NCBI GenBank assembly: GCA_036346255.1
Contig: CM070620.1
Location: 10,962,671 to 11,026,670, forward strand
Direction: 5' to 3'
DNA: 64,000 bases
Source of the DNA: Ampelocalamus luodianensis
Lineage: Eukaryota > Streptophyta > Magnoliopsida > Poales > Poaceae
In this document: piece by piece, positions 1-11,813 of the stretch
How the letters are laid out: each line of letters opens with the position of its first letter
Position numbering within the stretch: the first letter of the stretch is position 1
Translations under genes and position numbers: made by a program
The notes under the pieces: generated by a model
Seen by the model: only the letters and a program-made list of their open reading frames with translations
What the model was told of the DNA's origin: nothing
Database searches by the model: none

Positions 1-26
1 CGCTCTGTTTCTTCAAGCAGAGGATC

Positions 27-3000
27 ATGATCACGGTGGCGGCACCGGAGGCGCAGCCGCAGGTTGCGGCGGCGTCGGCGGCCGTGGAAGCTGTTGCGTC
101 GGTTCCGGAGGTGACGATCTTCCGGTCCAAGTTGCCGGACATCGACATCCCCAACCACCTGCCCCTGCACGAGTACTGCTTCGCCAGGGCGGCCGAGCTC
201 CCGGACGAGCCGTGCCTCATCGCCGCGGCGACGGGGAGGACGTACACGTTTGCCGAGACGCGCCTACTGTGCCGCAAGGCCGCCGCCGCGCTTCACCGCC
301 TCGGCGTCGCCCATGGTGACCGCGTCATGGTACTGCTCCAGAACTCCGTGGAGTTCGCCGTCGCGTTCTTCGGCACGTCCTTTCTTGGCGCTGTCACCAC
401 CGCAGCAAACCCCTTCTGCACACCGCAAGAGATCCACAAGCAGTTCAGGGCTTCCGGCGCAAAGCTCATCCTCACCCAGTCAGCTTACGTCGACAAGCTC
501 CGGCACGAGGCCTTCCCAAGAATAGCCACCGGCGGCGGCGACACGCTTACCGTGATCACCATCGACGACGAGGCGCACACCCCGGAAGGCTGTCTGCCTT
601 TCTGGGGGCTGGTCACGTCCGCCGACGAGAGCTCCGTCCCGGAGGTGTCCATATCGCCGGACGACCCCGTGGCGCTGCCGTTCTCGTCGGGCACGACGGG
701 GCTGCCCAAGGGCGTGGTGCTGACGCACAAGAGCCTGGTGTCGAGCGTGGCGCAGCAGGTGGACGGCGATAACCCGAACCTGTACATGCGCGAGGGGGAC
801 GTCGTGCTCTGCGTTCTGCCCCTGTTCCACATCTTCTCGCTCAACTCGGTGCTGCTGTGCGCGTTGCGGGCCGGCGCGGCGGTGATGCTGATGCCCAAGT
901 TCGAGATGGGCGCGATGCTGGAGGGCATCGAGCGGTGGCGCGTGACGGTGGCGGCCGTGGTGCCGCCGCTGGTGCTCGCGCTGGCCAAGAACCCGGTGGT
1001 GGAGAGGCACGACCTGAGCTCCATCAGGATCGTGCTCTCCGGCGCCGCGCCGCTCTGCAAGGAGCTCGAGGACGCGCTCCGCGGCCGCGTGCCGCAGGCC
1101 ATCTTCGGCCAGGTAGGTATCTGCTGTGTGCTTAACTGCATCGCTTAAATTAAGAGCAGGAGTTTTCATTGTAGATAGTCTTGAATTACTATGGTTTCTA
1201 TGGTTTTTTTAGAGCAACTAGCATACGGACATTGTAGCAATATCTGTAGATAACATTAAATTTAAGGATCGTATTTATAAGTTCAAAATTTCTCACTTGT
1301 TGTGACCATTGGATCAATATCAATCATGATATCCATTGATCAATATCTAATCATATGATAATCATATTTCTACATTTGTTACAACAAGTTTATTTGACAA
1401 AACCTAAATTTAATTCATTTATGCAAAATAAACAAAAAACAAATACAAGAACAAGAAATTTTTTGTGAAAAATTATATTCTCACCAAAATCGTATGAAAC
1501 CATCGTTATAGAACCTAGTTGTGCTTTTAAATATTAGTTCAAATATTCCAAACAAACAAATTTCGATGTTACAACATTGCAGCATTTAAAAATAACAGTG
1601 GAAACATCCGAAAATAATTATTGCAATATTTTTGAAATAATGACACAACAATAAAATGGTGAAAGCACTGCAACAAAAAGTTTACTCTTGTGCAACAGAA
1701 AATATCTCTTGCCGCAATATTTGATATAACAATATCGCAACAATAAAAAACGCTCCATGCAACATTTTGAACCAACTGTTGCAATAAAATTAGCAAACGT
1801 CTGCAACAAAACTTACCCAGATGAAAACAGTGCAAGACCATCCCAATGTCTCACCGCTGGCATCGCCCATTGTTCTTGTCGGGGCCTAGATCTGGCCACC
1901 CCAACTCCTTTGGTTCGCTGGACAACACCCTTCTCCTCGTTGATCTAGCTAGAGAGATATTGAGAGATAGAGAGGGGGGGAGGGGGAGTGAGGAGCGTGA
2001 CTCTTGCGGCAAGCTCGAGCCGCCGGCGAGCCACTGTCGATGGAGTAGGAGACGATTCGATTGGGATGAAGTGGTTGGTGTTATGAATATTGTGTGTATA
2101 TTGAAGAGGCCCAATGGGCAATATATATAGGGTGTACAGGGGTACAGATAAGGAAATACAAAAGACAGATAAGGAATACAAAAGGATTTCTATCTCTAAC
2201 ATATCTCTAACAACCCCCCTCAAATGCAAGGCGTATGCAATAGTATTGTATTTGGAAAGGGTTAATACTAAAATATGAAAAATCCAAAGTCCGGGTCTTG
2301 ATAATGTCGTCGTAGCATGCAGCTCTTGGAAAATATATCGACAAAAGATCTCCTCCCATCTGGTGTCGTGCGACAGCTCATAAAGCACAAAGTGCGGGAG
2401 CAAAGTCGACTGCGGCAACACGACGAAGAAGATGATGAAATCGACAAAAATAGAGAGAGATGTCAAATCAAGCCGAATAGAAATATGTGAAAGCATGACA
2501 GCGCAGATCGAAACCCAAGACGGCGACGGCGCGAAAGAAGCATGACGGTCTTAGAATCTCGGCGGTGGCTATGAAAACGGCGGCATCATAACGACTTCTA
2601 CAATATGCACGCAACTTAGAAAGAAGGCGGGAGTGGCTGCCATGCATAAGGCAATCACTATGTTTCTATAACTAACAATAAATTTGTAGACTCGCATGGC
2701 TTAGACAAACTCAAAGATTGAGTGATACGAACTTGGATGGACGCAACGGAAGAAATAACACAAATGAAGAAAATACTCAAAAGATAGATAGCAACAGCGA
2801 GCACCAGGCAGGCCAAATATCAGCAGCACGACCTATATGAGCGGGCCAATCAGACGCAAGTCATGGCCCATGACCATGAGGAACTGGCCGGACTTTTGGG
2901 CCCAATCCAGGCCCATGCGCGTCCCGACCCACTCGGCCAAATTAAGAGCAAGCGCTGGGGGGTAGGTTTCCCTACCCCCTGTTCACCACAAAGGCGGTGG

Positions 3001-5818
3001 CGCGTTTCTTTGCCGCGAGACCAAAGTGGCGGGCAAGGCCGGTGCGGGGCGGGCGCCACTACGAGCGGAGGCGGCGGCGCGTGGGTGATGCTCGAGCGGC
3101 TCCAAGCGGCGGCGCGGGCGGCGACTCGGGTGAGTGTAGGCGGCTGCTCCGAGCGATGCTCCAAGCGACGTCGAGGAGCTCCAAGGCCAGGTTGCAACCA
3201 CGCTCGCCTCCCCATTCTCCCTCCTCCCGCTCCCCTCTTCCTCCCCACTCAGCAACGGCGGCGCGGATTAGGGAGCTCGAGCCGAGGGCGTCTCCAAGCG
3301 GCGGCGCGGCGGCCACGCGCGGTGTTGGAGTTGGAGCACCTGGCGACGCAACGAGGGTCGTCGAGGATGTCAGATCTGGATGGATGATGTTGCTGCTGCT
3401 TCCACGAGGAAAATGAAAACTAAACGTGGCCGGCCCCCAAGAGTGGAGATAGCGGAGACGAGCGGGGGCTAGGCGGCGGCGCTACAGTAGCCCTACCCTA
3501 ACCTTTGCTTTGCTCTGATACTATGTTATGAATATTATGTGTATATTTTAAAGGCCCAATGGACAATATATATAGGGCGTACAGGGGTAAGATAAGAAAA
3601 TATAAAAGACAGATAACAATAGGGAATGTTATGGCTGAGAGGTAAGGAATATGTGGATAGAAGCATGGGTCTGTTCGGAGAAAAACAATGAAAGGGGAAA
3701 GGAGTTGGAGTGTGGCTTCTGTGCGTGATGGGACGGCAGGGGTGGGGGATGGGAAAGGCTATGGAAAAGTGGAGGCTTGGGGAGGAGCATCGGATGGTGG
3801 GGGGTGTCAGCATGTGTGGCCGAGAGGGAGCTGTCTGATTTTTGTTCTCCAATCGTCGTATGCATCCCATCAATACATTTTTTTAAAAAAATTAGCGTTT
3901 ACTATATTACACAAGTTACGTTTTTTAACCGTTAGATCAAAATCAAAAGCAGGCAAATACATATCTCAAAGCCAGTCTAAAGGGCCAAAAAAATCCACGT
4001 AAGTAAAAAAAAAGTGTAACTTACAAATAGCTAGTTAAACAGTATCTAAATCAGCAGCATACTGTTGAAAGTTTAGTTTAGCGCATATTATCGGTGAATA
4101 GGCGCCTCGGACTACTGTGGCAAGAAGTCAAATGGACAATATTGAAAACTTGGTCGGGAAGTCGTCATTGCAGCCAGATGGAGCACGCCGACGCCACCCC
4201 TGCGATGTCCATCCACTCAAATCAAACCTCTCTAGCCACGCCAAGAGTGTCAATTTCGCGCAGTAGAAGGCGGCGCAGTTAGCAGCTGAGGTAATACATA
4301 ACATGGTAAACACGGGTATAAAACTAGACGGCCTAGCATGGAACCAGAACCAACAGCAGACCAGACTCGTGTGTAAGACGTGCAACACGGCTGCCCGCTC
4401 GATTGTGAGGCGCGCGTGACAAACTGTCCGCGTGTTTGGTGCCGTCGCGAGACATGCACGCACGCGCGCAGCTCCATGCATGCAGTCGTCGCTTTTACCG
4501 ACCGGGAGCACCAGGAGCAGCGATTCCGGTAACTAACCGCCAATGCCCGGACGCGGACGCGGACGCACGTCGCGTTGATGAAACGATGCCTAATCGAAGG
4601 GAGCCTCACACCGCACCTAACTCGATGGTGTCCCGCCGTCCCGCGTGGCGCGTTCCACTGGTGACCACGCGCGCGCGGATTCACCTTGATTTCGCGATGG
4701 ACACCGGACGAGATCGGTCGATGCTGACGATGCATGCGCGCGTGCAGGGCTACGGGATGACGGAGGCCGGGCCGGTGCTGTCCATGTGCCCGGCGTTCGC
4801 CAAGCAGCCGACGCCGGCCAAGTCGGGCTCGTGCGGCACGGTGGTGCGCAACGCCGAGCTCAAGGTGGTCGACCCCGACACGGGCTTCTCCCTCGGCCGC
4901 AACCTCCCCGGCGAGATCTGCATCCGCGGCCCGCAGATCATGGAAGGTAGTTACTGAAATTTGTGGGTGGTACGTTTGCTCAGTTGTACGAGAACATGCA
5001 CTGAACGCTTCGACCTGCAGGCCAGGATATATCTGACAGCTACGAATATGTATATGCATGTAGGCTACTTGAATGACCCCGAGGCCACCGCAGCGACGAT
5101 CGACGTCGAGGGGTGGCTCCACACAGGTGACATCGGGTACGTCGACGACGACGACGAGGTCTTCATCGTGGACCGCGTCAAGGAGCTCATCAAATTCAAG
5201 GGCTTCCAGGTACTGAAAAAACGGCTTCAGCACCTGTCAGTTAACTGATGCGGGTATTTGCCGTGTTCCAAAGGAGCTGTACAGCGTCAGTTTCTGAGAA
5301 CTAGCACTGTGGTGTCCGTGCAGGTGCCGCCGGCCGAACTGGAGGCTCTGCTCATCGCTCATCCGTCCGTCGCCGACGCGGCCGTCGTCCCGTAAGACCA
5401 CCATTTTCAGTTGCTCAATATCGTAAAACCATCAACACAATATAGCACCACTGGAATTGATCAGGTTGTATGTAAATGGCAGGCAAAAAGACGCCGCCGC
5501 CGGTGAGGTCCCGGTTGCTTTCGTGGTCCGCGCCGCCGACTCCGACATCGACGAGGAGGCCATCAAGGAGTTCATATCCAAGCAGGTAGCTACACATCAC
5601 AGATTCACAGTACAACGTTTTGGTTGATGAATCGATGCAACACTACGATATATCGGGTTTTTGTGACCTCAAATTTGTTCATGCATATGTCTTTTCAGGT
5701 GGTGTTTTACAAGAGACTGCACAAGGTCTACTTCACCCATGCGATCCCCAAGTCCGCGTCAGGGAAGATACTGAGGAAAGAACTGAGAGCCAAACTCGCC
5801 GCCGCCGCGAGTGCTTGA
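27..5818 (+). CDS. 4CL2: 4-coumarate:CoA ligase, 4CL2-like, six exons
   Basis: This enzyme activates 4-coumarate and related hydroxycinnamates to CoA thioesters through an acyl-AMP, feeding lignin and flavonoid synthesis in the cytosol. Exons are 27-1112, 4748-4946, 5064-5209, 5324-5391, 5483-5585 and 5699-5818. All introns are GT-AG and phases agree, giving 573 aa, the family's usual size. The AMP-binding box I (SSGTTGLPKGV) lies near residues 220-230, GYGMTEAG begins exon 2 at 363, box II (GEICIRG) is at 417-423, and the C-terminal catalytic lysine (SASGK) is near 557. The start MITVAAPEAQPQ matches my memory of rice 4CL2, hence the symbol; another 4CL paralogue is possible. Only 26 bases lie upstream, so the promoter is outside the window. 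Residue 344 is Cys (TGC) where I expect Gly in the GAAPLGKEL segment. Intron 1 is 3,635 bp and full of repeats. Inferred active. Confidence 0.95.
1256..1413. mobile_element. Degenerate MITE in 4CL intron 1
   Basis: The stretch begins TTAAATTTAAGG and ends with the inverse CCTAAATTTAA. Inside these, ACTTGTTGTGACCATTG on the left faces TTACAACAAGT on the right. The same ends occur in better condition at 25955-26115, so this is an eroded copy of that family. No coding content is visible. Confidence 0.5.
1555..1815. repeat. AT-rich tract with repeated TTGCAA/TGCAACA motifs
   Basis: About a dozen copies of TTGCAA, GCAACA or their complements are dispersed over 260 bases of 4CL intron 1. Such motif clusters are typical of subterminal regions of non-autonomous DNA transposons. 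I could not define ends or a target duplication. Small ORFs here are not convincing. Confidence 0.35.
2079..3640 (-). mobile_element. Small non-autonomous LTR retroelement (TRIM/LARD-like), antisense in 4CL intron 1
   Basis: The 3' LTR is 2079-2212 (134 bp; on the - strand it starts TGTTAGAGATATG and ends CATAACA). It is preceded on the - strand by a polypurine tract, AGGGGGGTT (2213-2221). The 5' LTR starts at 3524 with the same TGTTATGAATATT end and decays after about 3620. Directly next to it (3512-3523) the - strand reads TAGTATCAGAGC, a primer-binding site close to the tRNA-Met complement TGGTATCAGAGC. The 1.3 kb interior is GC-rich with no gag or pol that I can recognise. The outer end of the 5' LTR is unclear, so no target duplication could be tested. 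Confidence 0.75.
4440..4747. other. Last part of 4CL intron 1, no gene
   Basis: GC-rich alternating purine-pyrimidine stretches (cgcacgcgcgc) run up to the acceptor at 4746-4747. An open frame runs through the acceptor into exon 2, but the reading is intronic: the protein family joins exon 1 (…FGQ) directly to GYGMTEAG at 4748. Confidence 0.6.
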
Positions 5819-6251
5819 AGAGTTAGAAGCGCCTTCTTTGTCTTGCCACATGCTAGTCATTTGAGAGTGGCAATTCCAGGATATATGTTTCAGTTTTTCC
5901 TTCGGAAGATTGCACCACCACCATGTAGTGTATGGCGCCAGTGATACATGGAAGGTTAAGATGTGTATATGTTTTGTATGCTTAGTGCTCTCTCAATTGA
6001 GGAGTACCATGTATTATAGGTTCATGATACTAACCAAGATTGCTTTATTTTGATGATATCATTTGTCCGTCACTTCTCTTTCCTCTCTGCTGCCCGAATA
6101 ATGGACAGTCTGAGTGGTTACACTACACTGCCACTGATTAAGCCTGCTAGATGGCATCAGCCCCACTAAAATGCCCCTGCATTGAGACCATAAATTCTGA
6201 TATTTCAAGTATTTCGCCGAGCTAAAAAGCAGCATTCAAGGACAGCCTTAA
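5819..6251. other. 4CL 3' UTR and spacer
   Basis: The sequence after the TGA stop is AT-rich and has no ORF of note. It contains the likely 3' UTR. I could not identify a clear AATAAA signal. Confidence 0.5.
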
Positions 6252-8254
6252 TGTTGCGGCGGGGGTTGTTGGGTATGGATTCGAGGATCGATGTTAGAGC
6301 ACTCACCCTTGAATGGTTGATCATGCTACTGCTAAAGCTCTGAGGCTTAAATGAAGAGGAAGAGGAGAGACTAAGAACTTTGTTTATTCATTGCTTGATT
6401 GATAATAGATACACATTATCCTTTTTATAGAGACGACATGACATGACACCTAAGAAATAATTTTTAGAAAATCTATCAATCCAATCTAATCTTCCTAACT
6501 ATTAAAAATAAGTTTCATAATAGATAAGATCATATCCCGAACAATAATTTGATATATAAGAAATCCCAAAATAACCTACCTAACTAAACATTTCTTATCC
6601 TAGGAAACTCATCAACCATGTATGAAAAATAATAGTGCTACAGTACCAACAAGAATTGTTCGTACGTCGCTACATTACTCGGTATTGTTCATGCATCAAA
6701 CAGTACCTGTGATACTATTCCCGCACCTGTTAGAATGCCTCACATCTTGCTCCATCACATTACACCCCTCGCGGCGAGGTAGCTCGTCCTCGAGTTACGA
6801 TGGTAGTCACGGTTGAAGTCCTTGGTGACCCTATGTTGACAAGAGTATCTGGTATCAATGTCGTTTCTCTTGAGAGCATATCAACGACGCTCCGACGTAT
6901 GACACCCAATGAAGAAGCACCTTAGCATGTTGTGGCATTGAGGAAGACATCAATAGTATGGGCGACCGACATAGGGCAGCAGTTACGCTCTTACTACCAT
7001 AGAGCGTGACGATGATGGAAAAAACGCGATGGCGGCGCTGGCCCCTCAGTCGTTGTGCTCTGCATTGCCTATGGCACATCATTGATCGGTCGTGTGGAAA
7101 AGATCATCATTGGACAGCGGCATCTTTCCTCTAGCGGCGCCGCACCAGGGGTGCAAACAAGGGCAGTGATGCCCACTAGGGTAGCGTTGGTGGCGCTGTT
7201 GAGGAAGGTGATGGTAGCGCCGCCATTGTAATGGCACACAACGCCTCCTCCTGCTCCTTCAACTTGATCATCAATGCCCTTGTTTCTTGAAGGATGGCCA
7301 TCGTGTTGTCAATTGAGGTCGTCATCTTTTTGTTGCCAGCCTTCAATATGGCAAAGGGAGATAGGTCGGTACCAGAAGTCATGGTAGGTGGCTCTGATAT
7401 CAAATGTTGTGGCCATTGGTTGGGTATGGGTCTGAGGACCAAGAGTATGGCACTCGCCCTCATCTAACCGCCGGCAAGGCTCTTCTCTGTCAAGGTAGCG
7501 AGGCTCTGAGGCCTTATTAGCTAAGGAGGCGAGAGATCACCCTTCAAGCTTGCCCAGGACTCCTCCCGACGAATAAGGAGGCTTTGATCTTTAACCAACC
7601 GGTTAAGAACTAACTTTGCTATTATTTCTTGCTAGGCCTGATTAGCCAGGGAGGCGAGTGATCGCCCTCCAAGCTCGGCCGGACTCTTCCTAACGAGCAA
7701 GAAAGCTCTAATCTTTAATCAACCGGTTATGGACTAACTTTGTTATTATTCCTTGCTTGATTGATAATTGATACATGTTATCCCTTTTATAGGGACGATC
7801 CGACTTTACCCCTAAGAACTAATCTATAAAAAAATTTATCTTTAACAATCCAATCTAATAATAACATGTCTAACTAATAGATAATACCAAATACCTAATA
7901 GATATATTTTGAAATAATAAAACCTTCCTAATACGGTATTACTGTCCACGAGTCGCTACAGTATCATGTGCTACAGTGCTTGCGTTGCTGCAATACTCAC
8001 CTGAATAACACCCTTACGGTGAGGCAACTCGTCCTCAAGCTACAGTAGTGATCACGGTTGAAGTTCTTGGTGGCCCCATGTTAATGAGAGGATACAATGA
8101 CGACATCACGTCATATGGACGAGGATCAACAAAACTCTAATGGACATCAGTCATATTGTTGAGTAAAACCTTTTTCTCTTCGCTGTTAGCCTTTAACTTC
8201 TCAAAAAAAGATGTTGTAGCATCGGAAACCACGATGAGTGATTCTGATACAAAA
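6252..8254 (-). mobile_element. Tandem non-autonomous LTR retroelement (LTR-interior-LTR-partial interior)
   Basis: Two related long terminal repeats, 6252-6764 and 7405-8010, share ends (TGTTG(C/T)GG on the + strand) and inner segments (for example ATTGCTTGATTGATAAT and GGTTGAAGT). On the - strand each is preceded by a purine-rich tract: GAGGGG by 6765 and CGTAAGGG by 8011. A primer-binding site, TGATATCAGAGC on the - strand, sits at 7391-7402. A second PBS-like site and a third LTR start (TGTTGTGG at 8255) imply a tandem LTR array formed by recombination. The interior is about 640 bp with no recognisable gag or pol, so the element is non-autonomous. Confidence 0.65.
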
Positions 8255-8610
8255 TGTTGTGGTCTTCTGCCTTTAAGCAAGTTGCTTCAGTAACCGCAAT
8301 CAGAAAAGCATGGAGAGATGATGACAGAAGAGAGGAGCCAAGGTTCATTCACACTGAACATATTTTCTCCATCAAGAGATAATTCACCATCCAAATGCAT
8401 CATCCATGAAACCAGAAGATGACAACGGTGCAGCAAATTATCAACTGAACAAACTGTGAAGCACAAGTATGATTGTATGCGAATAAACAAGCGATCCAAA
8501 TCCTAATGAATGTGCAATCTTCTACGGATGAATACAGATATCATTCAGCACTATAAAACAGCAAATATCTTCTGATCCCACGAGGAACTCAGGAACAAAC
8601 TGGAAAGGTA
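8255..8610 (-). other. Probable 3' UTR of the TOM1-like gene and LTR remnant
   Basis: The stretch just past the stop codon of the - strand VHS-GAT gene has no convincing ORF. It probably holds the 3' UTR, with the start of a truncated LTR at its far end. Confidence 0.45.
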
Positions 8611-11346
8611 TTAAAAGCTGATTAGGTCATCTTTCTTCGGATCCTGCTTTTTGGGCCCTTCCTGGGAACTGCTTCCTCCCTTCTTGCCAAATATCATCTC
8701 ATCCAGATCATCGAGGATATCATCATCTCCGCCTGACCTTGTTCGAGAACCAGCAGGTTTTCTGACCAGGGAATCTTCATTGCCAACCATAGCGGCATCT
8801 TCATGTTCTGTGGCAATTGGTATGACCACTGGCCGTTGTTCTGCATGCTCCAACGCCATGGGTTTCTTCATTTCTTCATATTTGGATAGCACTTTCTGGA
8901 TCTCATCGTTCAAACTCAAGGCCTCAAAGAGCATAGCCTCATTGTCTCCAGCCGTTTCAATGATTCTCTGGATAGTGTGCTGAGATTGGTAGCATTGTTG
9001 CACAAGAGTGGCTGTCAAGTCATCCTGTGGAAGTAACAGAACTAGTCAAAATATAATTAGTAGCAGGTAACCTTTACAGGGTACAATTTGCACTCGCTTA
9101 ACAGATACTGCTTGCTTTAGTACATTTTTAGTTCCAAGCCTGAATGTGAGAAAGAGTAGCAGTCAGTAATAAAGATGAACAAATTTGCCACTAGCTTTTG
9201 GTCAGTTTAAAAGTATGTCCAATAAAGTCTACTCCAAACTATTTGAACAACATGTAAAGCAAGTTGCACAAAATACAAAGTGTGAACATTTTAAAGTACT
9301 CCATGCAGCGAATGTCATCACTATCAGGGAACAGCACATCATGCTATTAAAGGACTATGGAGTATCTTTTCAATAATTTTGTTTTCTATATATATATAGC
9401 TAAGTGACCGGCAAACAGGCAAACCAGTTTTAGTAATGTATTACTACATGCTCACTCCGCTAGGACTTGTAAAAGCTTATAGAACTCAGAGCATTCGCTA
9501 GATAAAAAAAATCCAACACATTTGTTGTGAAATTAAATTTAACAATAAACTGCATAATATCTCATAAACAGAGCGATAAGAGCATGCATTAGAATAAAAA
9601 CACAAAACACTTGCAGCAAAATTAAAAAATAACAATGAACTGCATAGTGTCTCATCAATATTGCACACATCCATATATCACCCAGAACATCGGATATTGC
9701 AAACGAAACAAATCACAATACTGGCCTGCTCTGCGTATTTTGACTCATCAATACACAACAGCAACCAATACAGAAATGTCAAGGCATTGTTCACTGTAAA
9801 AGCTCCATGAGGAAACAGATCTCATGCATTGGTGTCATAATATGCAGACCAACTAAACAACTATATCTATGTGTACTGCAGTCAAAATCCAGCCTATAGA
9901 CAAAATCCAGTTAGAATCCTGCAAAGTTCCACAAAATCCTAGAATATGAACTTGGGACAAAGTTACACAAAATCCAATTACCTGCAAAGCATCCTGCTGA
10001 GGGGAAGATGAAAGAACAGTTGAAAGAAGTTCTATGCTGTTACGAGCCACATCAAAAGCTTCCTTTGTTTCTTCAGCAGTATATGTATGCACATGCACAT
10101 CTTCAAAGGTCTGCTGGGATAAGTTTGCATCGATTTCAGCTTCAGCAACTGATCGTGGTGGAGTAAATATGGGGGCCAAGCTCTCATTGTCACGTCCAGG
10201 AAACTGCACCCCTCTTGATTTCAAGCTCTACAAAAATCAGGGCAGCGCCATATTTACTTATAAGCACTACCTTGGTTACTAAAGCATGACATATTTTTAC
10301 TGCAAGGATAAATCATATGGATTTATAGTACTACCATCAAACTGGACACTAAAACAACCTATGAATTATGATAAATATTCAACCCATATATTTATGAGCA
10401 AATGGCAACGCTGCTGCCTAAGGTTTGTTCATGCTTCACTATAATTATTTAAACCCATGAAATCATGAACTAAAAGATGATGGTACAAAAAATAATGACC
10501 GTTACAATTTATTTATCACCAACTTCCAAGCACAAAAGTATGAAATTTATTAAGTGTGAAGCTTAAAGAGAGCTCAGTGGTTGTATGAAGCGATGTACCA
10601 TGGTAACTGCTAAAACAACCTTACTTCAGAAGGTTTGGTCCTAAAGTGGATTCCTTTCTCTACTTACATTATGGACCACTGCAGATTATTGGACCAATTT
10701 TTCTCTTGAACAAGCAAGAAATGAAAATGAACCACAACGTTGTGAAATAGAATTAGTCGACTGAAACATAATACGACAAGTTGTACTGTTGATTTCGTTA
10801 ATAAACCAGGGACATGCGTTTGAATACCTTGTAGGTTTCCTCATAGACTGGCAAGTAGCGGAGCTCATCACCAGACTCCCCCCAAGCTTCAATCAGCGTA
10901 AGGGCCTTGTTCCTGCTATTCACCACTGTCTGGGGGTCATCAATCAACTTGACCATCTCATCAAGAACCCTCTCAGCGGCAACCTCTGAGAAAGCCTTCT
11001 CACAGTTCTTCACAATGGTCTCAAGAAGTACCAGGGAGAGATACTGCACCATAGCCTCCTTCAGCATGATCCGCTTCTTTATCCCACGGATCAGCTCCAC
11101 GCTGTTAACCTTCTCCGTGTTGACCAAGTCGCATATTTCCAAGTTTGCAGACCAATCAGGCCCGTCCAAATTCTCTAATGTGGCCTCCTCAACAATCTTG
11201 TCCGCCTGAGTCTGCCCTTGGAAGAGCTCCTTCATCTTGAAGCTCATGGAGCTCATGCCAGCGGTCATCTTCTTGCTAACCTCCGACCCAGTGATCTTCA
11301 GACGCTCACCGAAGGCGCTAACTTTGTCCATCAGATTGTCACTCAT
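8611..11346 (-). CDS. TOL: TOM1-like (VHS-GAT) ubiquitin-binding sorting protein
   Basis: TOM1-like proteins bind ubiquitinated membrane cargo and deliver it to the ESCRT pathway, acting at plasma membrane and endosomes. Coding exons on the - strand are 11346-10828, 10227-9982 and 9024-8611, all phase 0 with GT-AG introns; the product is 392 aa. The start MSDNLMDKV matches Arabidopsis TOL1/TOL2; an in-frame ATG 42 bases upstream lies within the predicted 5' UTR intron and is not used. A VHS domain covers about residues 46-173 (LEICDLVN, CEKAFSEVAAERVLDEMVKL, ALTLIEAWGE). A GAT domain covers about 224-310 (ARNSIELLSTVLSSSPQ, QQCYQSQHTIQRIIETAGDN). The tail has an acidic DDILDDLDEMIFGKK patch and ends DDLISF. 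Nothing looks broken. I infer a functional single gene; which TOL number it corresponds to cannot be told. Confidence 0.93.
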
Positions 11347-11800
11347 TTTCGCTATAGAACCACCAAACAAATCAAAAGAAATGGGCACAGAACAGTTAGA
11401 TTACCACAACGACATGAACAGTATAAACTATAGAGGCTACTCTCTCATGGTCAAATTTGAACAATCGAAGTGAGGGCTTGGGGGGATCTCGGCCGGAACA
11501 ACCACTATAACCGCAAAATTTCACTAAGAAAATGGTCTTTTTAACTTACACAACGATCAGCCAAAAGGGATTTGGGGTAGATCCAAAAATCGAACAAGAA
11601 AATTGGGGCAGCAGGAGAAGCGGATGGCAAGGGATTGAGGCCGAGATATACCTCTGCGACGAAATCAAGAAGCGGAGGAGGGGAATCGAATCGAACTGGA
11701 GCGAGGCCTCGTACGCGTAGATTTGTCTTTCTGTTCGATGGGTTCTTGTGCCCGCGGTGCCTTCGAGCTGCGGTCTCTTTGGTGCCACCTATTGTTGTTA
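11347..11800 (-). promoter_or_regulatory. 5' UTR with intron of the TOM1-like gene
   Basis: On the - strand CAGAG|GTATAT at 11652/11651 is a good donor and CTATAG|C at 11352/11351 a good acceptor, giving a 300 bp 5' UTR intron that ends five bases before the ATG. The upstream leader exon is about 11652-11800. The transcription start cannot be read from the sequence. Confidence 0.55.
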
Positions 11801-11813
11801 TTGCTTCTAGATA

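Noticed and set aside
480..1169. Long - strand open frames opposite 4CL exon 1
   Set aside because: They are by-products of GC-rich codon use on the coding strand; no domain or splice context.
2850..3416. Several overlapping open frames in GC-rich DNA
   Set aside because: They lie inside the non-autonomous LTR element interior, are low complexity and match no family that I know.
4436..4957. 173-aa frame as an alternative 4CL start
   Set aside because: Its first 100 residues are intronic; the acceptor at 4746-4747 and family alignment define exon 2.
7176..7463. - strand frame with a coiled-coil look (MRASAILLV…)
   Set aside because: It crosses the primer-binding site and LTR border of the tandem element and is not a gag that I can recognise.
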